Of a stretch of DNA of 28,594 nucleotides, positions 23,447-28,594 are shown one piece after another (positions within the stretch are counted from its first letter, which is position 1; every line of letters begins with the position of its first letter). A program made the translations under genes and the position numbers. The DNA comes from JAXHUA01 sp034189695 (GTDB lineage Bacteria > Chloroflexota > Dehalococcoidia > E44-bin15). Location of the stretch: contig JAXHUA010000041.1 of NCBI GenBank assembly GCA_034189695.1, positions 1 to 28,594 on the forward strand, given 5' to 3'. The notes under the pieces were generated by a model. It worked only from the letters and a program-made list of their open reading frames with translations, was not told the origin of the DNA and searched no databases.

Positions 23447-23475
23447 ACAATATAACACCACGCACCGCAGGTCAA
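23447..23475 (-). promoter_or_regulatory. Candidate sigma-70 promoter of the plsY-glycosyltransferase operon
   Basis: On the minus strand TTGACC (23470-23475, 5 of 6) and TATTGT (23447-23452, 4 of 6) are separated by 17 bp. The predicted leader to the GTG at 23397 is about 43 nt. Confidence 0.55.
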
Positions 23476-23894
23476 TACTGCACACTGACACTCGCCCACC
23501 GAGTGGATGTAAGCGTTCCGTCGGGCCAGCGAGAGCCCTTCCGCCGCACTTCCTGCTTCATGGAGACGGGACGAGTTGAGAAGAGCATAGAGGTCAATTC
23601 CAGGAACTGAATTGAGACCGCTATCCGCCGTCTCGCCAGGGACGGAAGCCCCGCAATTGACGAGGCGCCCGTGCTCGATCTTACCACACGCCCAGTCGCA
23701 GACTGCGCTCACTGGAGCCAGCAGGAGCGCCCTCGAGAGGTCAATCGCACTGTCAGCGGGTTCCTCACCCGGGTGGAAACATGAAGCCCCTTTGTCCCGC
23801 TGAGTCCTCCGTCACACTACCAAGGCACGCCGCAGGAAGATGGAAGAAGCGCCACCGCCAAGGTGAAGGACCCGGCTATCCGTGGATCAGCACC
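23476..23894. other. Intergenic stretch without a supported gene
   Basis: About 420 nt between the plsY promoter and the second MarR gene. Short open frames exist on both strands but none has a ribosome binding site or recognisable protein. One small inverted repeat is present, TCAATTC/GAATTGA with an 8-nt loop (23594-23600 with 23609-23615), and an imperfect palindrome is centred near 23770. It may be decayed coding DNA. Confidence 0.4.
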
Positions 23895-24434
23895 CTAGAC
23901 GGCCGCTTCTTCCCTGACTGATTGGCATACTGATCCGCCGTCTGCCGATCGCCAACCCGATCCCGGCCACGGCTTCGCCTCGATCCGGAGCTTGTTCAGA
24001 GCCTCGTCGCGCAGCTTGCGGAGCAGCACTACCAGTTGCCGCTGCTCATCCTCCGTCAGAGCTGACATCATCTCACCCACCAGAGAGATGACCAGACTCT
24101 GGCCGGGGCGAACCAGCTCCCGCCCCTTCTCCGTTGCCCTGATCTCGGTGAATGGGTGGCCCTTGCGCTTCGGCTCACGGGTCACCAAGCCATCCCGTTC
24201 CATCCGATCGAGTAGCCCCGCCACACTGTGGCTCTTGCGGTACAGCAGCCGTGACAGTTCAGCCGGTGTCACCGGCCCCGGATGCCCCTCGCAAATCCAC
24301 AGTGCCTTGAGTTTCTCGTAGCTCACACCGGTCTTGGCCACCTCTTTCTCCACCACCCTGAGTATCGAGGGCCATGCCTGCCCTAGCAGGAAGAAGCAGG
24401 TGAAACGCGCATCCGTCAGTTCGTAATCGTACAA
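23895..24434 (-). CDS. MarR-family transcriptional regulator (second)
   Basis: 179 aa from a TTG at 24434. The winged helix is clear: TPAELSRLLYRKSHSVAGLLDRMERDGLV, then wing residues REPKRKGHPFTEIRATEKGREL. The tail after about residue 160 is longer and less conserved. The TTG has AAGGAG 6 nt upstream. An ATG at 24470 would add 12 residues but lacks a ribosome binding site and would lie before the predicted transcription start. The gene stands between the radical SAM operon and the plsY operon on the same strand, so either could be its target. Its sequence is quite different from the first MarR protein of this window. The ligand is unknown. Confidence 0.85.
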   Translation of the reverse strand: MYDYELTDARFTCFFLLGQAWPSILRVVEKEVAKTGVSYEKLKALWICEGHPGPVTPAELSRLLYRKSHSVAGLLDRMERDGLVTREPKRKGHPFTEIRATEKGRELVRPGQSLVISLVGEMMSALTEDEQRQLVVLLRKLRDEALNKLRIEAKPWPGSGWRSADGGSVCQSVREEAAV

Positions 24435-24470
24435 AGATTTCTCCTTTCCCCATCCGGAGTGGAATCGCAT

Positions 24471-24499
24471 AGGATAACAGATGATTCGCACAACGACAA
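24471..24499 (-). promoter_or_regulatory. Candidate promoter for the second MarR gene
   Basis: On the minus strand TTGTCG (24494-24499) and TATCCT (24471-24476) are 17 bp apart, each matching 4 of 6. The transcription start would be near 24464, downstream of the ATG at 24470, which supports the TTG at 24434 as the start codon. Confidence 0.35.
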
Positions 24500-24798
24500 C
24501 TCGTACGCGAAGGTGGAATGCAGCGACGTCCGAGGCATCAAACGCTCCATAGACTCAAGCCACACATGCCGTATCTGGACAGCGAGTCCCGGCAGAGACC
24601 GTATGTGCCCTCATTTGCCCTTGCCACCGGTATACTTGCCCGCACTACTGCCCTCGTTGACCGTCTCATCGTTCACATCCACCATCACGGCCTCGAAGTC
24701 CTGCTGCACCGGCGCCCCTTCCACACAGACCGGAGAGCAGGTGGGTCACCTGAAGAGCCTCAATGCGATGTTCACGAGGACTGCCAGCATCACGCCAC
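24500..24798. other. Intergenic stretch with only doubtful micro-ORFs
   Basis: Nothing recognisable beyond two short minus-strand frames: an 18-codon hydrophobic frame (24746-24802) whose GTG overlaps the stop codon of the upstream gene, and an acidic 37-codon frame (24611-24724). Neither has a good ribosome binding site. They could be decayed coding sequence. Confidence 0.3.
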
Positions 24799-25410
24799 TC
24801 ACTTCAAACCAAGGTCGGCCTTGAGCCTGTGTATTGCCCTGCTGAATTCCTCTGCGTATCTGTTCTCATGCTGGACGAGGAAGTCCCCCCACTGTGGCAG
24901 CCGTTTCACTGCCTCATCCACCGTCAGTTGAACCAGCATGGTGTTCTGCCCCTGCTTCACCTGCTCCATCCTTAACCGCGGGTTCTTCTCAACCTCCGCC
25001 CTGAGACGGTCATACACCTGCTGTGTCTCGTCACCGTACCGTCTCCGCAACTCCTCGACCAGGCTCAGGCCGGCCTCGAGCGCCGGCGTGTTCTGCTCCG
25101 CCTTGAGACTCTCTATCGCGACGAGACCAGTCTTTCGTTTCTCGATCTCCAGCGGATTGCTTCCCAGGCTGAGTGAGTCCACCAGTCTCGACTGGACCTC
25201 TGTGAGCAGGTGTCCCTTGCCCTCATCCACGTACTGCCTGAGCTTGGCCCACAGACCCTCGGAACTCAGCCCCTCGCGGTAGAACTCAGAAAGCAGTGAG
25301 TCGACTCGCTCGGAATCCTTCATCCGCTCCCTTTCCTCCGGTGTAACGTCACCGGCCCTGGCCAGCCTCTCCCTGGCTATAGGCGGCAATTTGTCTTCCC
25401 AGCTCGTCAT
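24799..25410 (-). CDS. Helical protein of unknown function (third gene of radical SAM operon)
   Basis: 203 aa, not recognised. It is highly charged and predicted almost all-helical, with segments such as LPPIARERLARAG, DSLLSEFYREGLSSEGLWAKL, IESLKAEQNTPALEAGLSLVEELRRRYG and FSRAIHRLKADLG. No cysteines, membrane helix or signal peptide are seen. GGAGGT stands 6 nt before the ATG. It is the last gene of a three-gene minus-strand operon, 74 nt after another helical unknown, and may form a complex with it. The even charge pattern suggests a scaffolding or coiled-coil role; that is inference only. Confidence 0.7.
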   Translation of the reverse strand: MTSWEDKLPPIARERLARAGDVTPEERERMKDSERVDSLLSEFYREGLSSEGLWAKLRQYVDEGKGHLLTEVQSRLVDSLSLGSNPLEIEKRKTGLVAIESLKAEQNTPALEAGLSLVEELRRRYGDETQQVYDRLRAEVEKNPRLRMEQVKQGQNTMLVQLTVDEAVKRLPQWGDFLVQHENRYAEEFSRAIHRLKADLGLK

Positions 25411-25484
25411 CCTGCTACCTCCGTTTCCTATTCTGGCAATCTGCGGCCCGGCGGAAGGTGAAGGCCGCGAGGCAGTGCCTGACT

Positions 25485-26231
25485 TCAGGACTCTGTCTCG
25501 ACATCGCCCCGGTCCTGAACCTCAACCTCGGATTCCGACGCAGCCCGGGTCGTCTCCTCGCCCGTATCGCCAGCCTCGCCTGCCGGCGACGCTTCGGCCT
25601 TCGCCGCCGTTTCCCTGCGGACCTCCTCCTGACGGCCCCGAACCCAGCGCTTCACCTCATCGAGCGTCGGGGGGGCAACGTAGAACACCTGTATGTCTGA
25701 CGCGAACTGGACGCCGTGACCCTCCCTCATCAGCAACATGCCCACCTTCCCGACACTCAACGTCTCATCGATCTGTCGGGCGATGTGCTCGTTCCGTCTC
25801 CTCTCCACATCGGCCAGGAACCCGTATACCTTGTTGAACACATCCTGATTCTGGAGACCGACGGCCAGGCATCGGCTCCAGTCCATAAGCTCAGCAAGCA
25901 GGTCGCTATCCTCAATCGCCTGGAGAGCGGCTCCCTTGTCGAGCCCGCTCTTCACGATGTCATAACTCTCCGAACTCAACTCCTGAATCGCTCTGGCGCC
26001 TGTATCCCCACCTTCGGGTATCATCTCATGATACACCTGGCTCACGTCCCCCAGCTTGGCCTCGAGGTTCCGTATCTGCTCGCGAACCTGCTCCCAGTAG
26101 CGGCTGACCATCTCCCGGAGCTCAGCCTCGGCATTCGCCGGTACCAGAATCAGCGGAACGAAGAACAGCTTCCGCTCCTCAACGAACCGCTCAGCAGAAG
26201 GCTTCTCTATTTCGCCCAGTTGTTCCGTCAT
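25485..26231 (-). CDS. Helical protein with acidic low-complexity tail, unknown function
   Basis: 248 aa, not recognised. The N-terminal part has KLFFVPLILVPANAEAELREMVSRYWEQVREQIRNLEAKLG, followed by a helical body (VGLQNQDVFNKVYGFLADVERRRNEHIARQID) and a strand-like region near GKVGMLLMREGHGVQFASDIQVFYVAPP. The last 35 residues are acidic and alanine-rich, probably disordered. One cysteine is present. AAGGAGGTGG lies about 10 nt before the ATG. It follows the radical SAM gene by 30 nt and precedes another helical unknown, so the three are probably co-transcribed. It could be a substrate, chaperone or regulator of the radical SAM enzyme, but no motif proves this. Confidence 0.75.
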   Translation of the reverse strand: MTEQLGEIEKPSAERFVEERKLFFVPLILVPANAEAELREMVSRYWEQVREQIRNLEAKLGDVSQVYHEMIPEGGDTGARAIQELSSESYDIVKSGLDKGAALQAIEDSDLLAELMDWSRCLAVGLQNQDVFNKVYGFLADVERRRNEHIARQIDETLSVGKVGMLLMREGHGVQFASDIQVFYVAPPTLDEVKRWVRGRQEEVRRETAAKAEASPAGEAGDTGEETTRAASESEVEVQDRGDVETES

Positions 26232-26261
26232 ACGCGTTTGTCCACCTCCTTGCTCAGAAGC

Positions 26262-27209
26262 TCACAATCCCCTGAGGAACTCGGGGCGGAGCAACGAGGG
26301 GTCTCCCTCGCGAAGCACCCGCTCCAAATCGCCGACCATCTTCTCCTTCTCGACCGGCAGCCTACCTCGAACCGCAAGGTAGTTGGAGGCATGCATGGAA
26401 CTGAAGAAGCAGTCCGTGAAGCTGGCGTTTTCCACTATCAGTCTCAACTCTTCCAACGAGCGGAAGGGGGATATGGGCTTGAAGCTGCCCTTGAGCCGCT
26501 GCTCATGAAGCGGCGTGCCAGGCACCAGCGTCAGGGTCAGCGCACCAGCGTACTCGGGGTCAATCGCAGTGAGAACTCGCGCCGTCTCAAGCGTGTGCTT
26601 CTCGCTCTCCCCTGCGCCACCAAGACCCAGAATGACCGTGACCGAGAGCATAATCCCGGCCTCTCTCGCCCTCCGCCCAGCGTCTATGATCTCATCTCGT
26701 GTCACGCCTTTTCCCACATTGCCCAGCACCTCGTCATCACCGCTCTCGACGCCCATGTAGAGGATGCCCACCTTGAGCCGTCTCAGTTCTTCCAGTTCCC
26801 CCACAGTCCTCCGCAGAAGGTCCTGTGGCGTGCTATACATGCCGATCCTGTCCACGTGCGGCATCCTCTGGTTCAGGTACTCCAGCACCTCCCTGAGTGT
26901 CTCGTAGGGATACACCAGGGCATCTCCGTCCTGGAGGAACACCCTCTTCCCGTCCCAGCCGTGCGCCACAGCGTACACGACTGTGGGCATCCCGGCAAGG
27001 CAGACTCGCGATTGACGGTAGATGGCCACCGCGTCAATCTCCTCCTTGACCTCTTCCACGTCCCTGACTTGAAGCTTGGAGCCATAGAAGCCGCAAAACG
27101 TGCACCTGTTGTTGGAGCAGCCGCCGGTCACCGGCAGATAGTAGCTTCTCCACTCACTGGGAGGACGTATTATCTCCGGCCTTCTGAAGCTGACGCTGTT
27201 ACCTTTCAT
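26262..27209 (-). CDS. Radical SAM protein
   Basis: 315 aa. The [4Fe-4S] site is C31-x4-C36-x2-C39 (GGCSNNRCTFCGFYG), a variant of the usual CxxxCxxC seen in a group of Elp3/YgiQ-like radical SAM proteins. Further signatures are VFLQDGDAL (about 91-99), YMGVESGDDEVL, which corresponds to the SAM-binding strand, and VTVILGLGGAGE. The C-terminal part has no added cysteine cluster, cobalamin-binding or SPASM domain. The ATG at 27209 lacks a good ribosome binding site but fits a short leader from a clear promoter. It is first in an operon with two unknown helical proteins. The substrate is unknown; a tRNA, lipid or partner-protein modification is possible. Confidence 0.88.
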   Translation of the reverse strand: MKGNSVSFRRPEIIRPPSEWRSYYLPVTGGCSNNRCTFCGFYGSKLQVRDVEEVKEEIDAVAIYRQSRVCLAGMPTVVYAVAHGWDGKRVFLQDGDALVYPYETLREVLEYLNQRMPHVDRIGMYSTPQDLLRRTVGELEELRRLKVGILYMGVESGDDEVLGNVGKGVTRDEIIDAGRRAREAGIMLSVTVILGLGGAGESEKHTLETARVLTAIDPEYAGALTLTLVPGTPLHEQRLKGSFKPISPFRSLEELRLIVENASFTDCFFSSMHASNYLAVRGRLPVEKEKMVGDLERVLREGDPSLLRPEFLRGL

Positions 27210-27244
27210 ACGAAACCGCGACGAATGGCTCTTTCACAACCCCT

Positions 27245-27273
27245 ATTCTACACCTCGTACAGTCTCGCCTCAA
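27245..27273 (-). promoter_or_regulatory. Candidate sigma-70 promoter of the radical SAM operon
   Basis: On the minus strand TTGAGG (27268-27273, 4 of 6) and TAGAAT (27245-27250, 5 of 6) are 17 bp apart. The leader to the ATG at 27209 would be about 28 nt. Together with the divergent promoter near 27440 this accounts for most of the 331-nt gap; nothing else was recognised in it. Confidence 0.5.
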
Positions 27274-27436
27274 GGACTGGGCGGATGGCCACCTCAGCGA
27301 GAGCGCCGGACGTTCACGACCATCCGGCCAGCGCCGATAGCGGTCCACAGCGCTGTGACGCCTGCTCTCTCAGCCATGCGCCTGTGGCGGCCCGCCGGCC
27401 CGTGTGCCGGTTCCGACCATTTCCCTTGAAACCCCG

Positions 27437-27466
27437 TTGACTTACCAGTGCATCGTGAGTGATACT
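27437..27466 (+). promoter_or_regulatory. Candidate promoter of the membrane methyltransferase gene
   Basis: TTGACT (27437-27442, 5 of 6) and GATACT (27461-27466, 4 of 6) are 18 bp apart on the plus strand, in a locally AT-rich stretch. The leader to the ATG at 27541 would be about 68 nt. Confidence 0.4.
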
Positions 27467-27540
27467 GAATAATAGAGGTTAATGACAGACTTGCGTATGT
27501 CCTTTTCCTGCTGGCCGACCGCAACGAGGCAGTCCACACC

Positions 27541-28146
27541 ATGATACACATCGTCCTCGGGGTTGTCGGCTTTCTCATAGCCTTCGCCTTCGACCATCCC
27601 TACATTGACATGCGCCCGTGGGCGAAACTGCCCATCGGGTTGATTGCCTTTGGCCTGCTGGGCTACTCATTCGTGATGGTGACCGCCGACCCGTCCACGT
27701 TTGCATTCCCGCTGGCGGTGTCCACGGTGGCATGGGCCCTCACCGCCCTCTTCACCCTCCTTTTCATCTACTCAGTCTTCATTCAGATTCCTTTCAACCA
27801 GGCTTACCTCGGCAGAGGGGGCCAGCTTCGCGTGGTCAAGACCGGCACCTACGCCATCACCCGCCACCCGGGTGTCCTGTGGGCATTCGCCGGTCTGGCG
27901 TGTCTTTTCCTGGCAAACGGCACCAAGCTGCTTCTGGTCGCCTCCCCTATTTGGCTCATAATGGACCTGATATGGGTCTACCTTCAAGACAGGTTCTATT
28001 TCCCCAAGACGATCGCAGGCTACGAGGACTACAAGGGCGAAGTCCCTATGCTGATCCCCACAGGGGCAAGCCTCAGGAAAGGCCTCAGGACACTGGGACG
28101 AAGAGACAGAAATGACACGGAGGTAACGAGTGGAAGAAATGCTTGA
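27541..28146 (+). CDS. PEMT/ICMT-type integral membrane methyltransferase
   Basis: 201 aa with about five hydrophobic helices. The SAM-binding region near the C-terminus is typical of the phospholipid/isoprenylcysteine methyltransferase and NnrU-like group: GTYAITRHPGVLWAF (about 102-116), then a long hydrophobic helix, and later KTIAGYEDYKGEVPMLIP (about 156-173). Such enzymes methylate lipid head groups, isoprenylated termini or small hydrophobic acids at the membrane. The ATG at 27541 has only a weak GAGG upstream. The next gene starts 3 nt after its stop, so the two are probably translationally coupled. The acceptor is unknown; context with a GH3-like adenylate-forming enzyme suggests a carboxylate or lipid. 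Confidence 0.8.
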   Translation: MIHIVLGVVGFLIAFAFDHPYIDMRPWAKLPIGLIAFGLLGYSFVMVTADPSTFAFPLAVSTVAWALTALFTLLFIYSVFIQIPFNQAYLGRGGQLRVVKTGTYAITRHPGVLWAFAGLACLFLANGTKLLLVASPIWLIMDLIWVYLQDRFYFPKTIAGYEDYKGEVPMLIPTGASLRKGLRTLGRRDRNDTEVTSGRNA

Positions 28147-28149
28147 ACG

Positions 28150-28594
28150 ATGGCGGAGGGGGATACTCATCCTGTGTGGCGGCACTGCTGCAGCTTCCTC
28201 GACCTATCGTTGGAGGAATTCGTTGCCGTGCAGGAGCACAAGTGGAGGGAGCAGATGGACCTGCTCTGTCGCTGTCCTCTTGGCCGACGCCTGGTCGGTG
28301 ACAGGCCTCCTCGCGACCTCGCCGAGTTCAGCGAACGAGTACCATTCACCACATACGATGACTACGAGCCGGAACTGAGCGAACGCCAGGAAGATGTGCT
28401 TCCGGAGAAACCGCACACCTGGATGCGAACGAGCGGCATCGGGGATCGGGAGAAATGGATCCCCTTGACCGAGGCACAATACCACGTGGGAATCGACGGC
28501 ATCGATGACCGGCGCCGGGCATACAGGGTGACCCCCTCACCGGAAGAGCCGGTGATTCTGGATTTTGAGGGAATGGAAGTGGCAGTGGCGGATA
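28150..28594 (+). CDS. GH3/acyl-adenylate-forming enzyme-like protein, N-terminal part (runs off window)
   Basis: An open frame begins at ATG 28150, just after the stop of the methyltransferase gene in the same frame, and is still open at the window end (148 codons). The protein has an N-terminal helical region, then VPFTTYDDYEPELSERQ and EKPHTWMRTSGIGDREKWIPLT. The last part resembles the ATP/AMP-binding motif of GH3-type and related adenylate-forming enzymes (TSGTTG-x-x-K-x-x-P), with IGD replacing the usual TTG. These enzymes activate carboxylic acids with ATP and pass them to an amine or thiol. The ribosome binding site is weak (GGAAGA), consistent with coupling to the upstream gene. Family assignment rests on this one region, so it is provisional. 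Confidence 0.6.
   Translation, partial: MAEGDTHPVWRHCCSFLDLSLEEFVAVQEHKWREQMDLLCRCPLGRRLVGDRPPRDLAEFSERVPFTTYDDYEPELSERQEDVLPEKPHTWMRTSGIGDREKWIPLTEAQYHVGIDGIDDRRRAYRVTPSPEEPVILDFEGMEVAVAD

Noticed and set aside
24468..24470. ATG at 24470 as the start of the second MarR gene
   Set aside because: It has no ribosome binding site and lies upstream of the predicted transcription start; the TTG at 24434 has AAGGAG at good spacing.
25716..27440. 574-aa open frame on the plus strand
   Set aside because: It lies antisense to the radical SAM gene and the next gene, has no recognisable motif and shows the histidine/leucine/arginine-rich look of a shadow frame in GC-rich DNA.

Overview
The window is bacterial: it is GC-rich, genes are packed, most starts carry clear Shine-Dalgarno sequences, and several promoters fit the sigma-70 consensus. 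The gene mix (tandem family III CoA-transferases, a histone-deacetylase-like enzyme, a DUF1847 protein, an ABC-class ATPase, a C_GCAxxG_C_C redox protein, SDRs and an amidase) would suit an anaerobic or facultative Chloroflexota-like lineage such as Dehalococcoidia. That assignment is inference; no rRNA or marker gene is present. I saw no tRNA, CRISPR array, insertion sequence or phage gene.

Left part (1-9700). A plus-strand pair encodes a cysteine-rich DUF1847 protein and an unusual single-ORF fusion of an RlmD/TrmA-type RNA m5U methyltransferase with a Maf nucleotide pyrophosphatase. They converge on a minus-strand ABC-class ATPase, which is divergent from an amidase-signature hydrolase with a long structured leader. 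A CbiX/SirB-like chelatase-fold protein follows. Next is a compact operon of MarR regulator, SDR and NAD-dependent epimerase, driven by a perfect TTGACA-N17-TATAAT promoter, with both gene junctions overlapping.

Middle (9700-16650). A nitronate monooxygenase/FabK-like enzyme and a histone-deacetylase-superfamily enzyme are divergent around a 10-bp perfect inverted repeat. The HDAC gene overlaps at its 3' end a DUF763 gene that carries one in-frame amber codon separating its main body from its helix-hairpin-helix region. An unrecognised plus-strand gene follows, then two tandem paralogous CaiB/BaiF-type CoA-transferases on the minus strand.

Right part (16650-28594). A minus-strand run encodes a small unknown protein, a C_GCAxxG_C_C protein, two small membrane proteins, a CrtI-like FAD oxidoreductase, a PspC-domain protein, a flavodoxin, a membrane glycosyltransferase and a PlsY-like acyltransferase. 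This set points to envelope lipid or isoprenoid (carotenoid-like) modification, by inference. A second MarR regulator follows, then a three-gene operon of a radical SAM enzyme and two unrecognised helical proteins. Divergent from it are a PEMT/ICMT-type membrane methyltransferase and, 3 nt downstream, the start of a GH3/acyl-adenylate-like gene that runs off the window end.

The most unusual items are the methyltransferase-Maf fusion, the amber-interrupted DUF763 gene, the radical SAM triad with two unknown partners, and several perfect inverted repeats in intergenic DNA.
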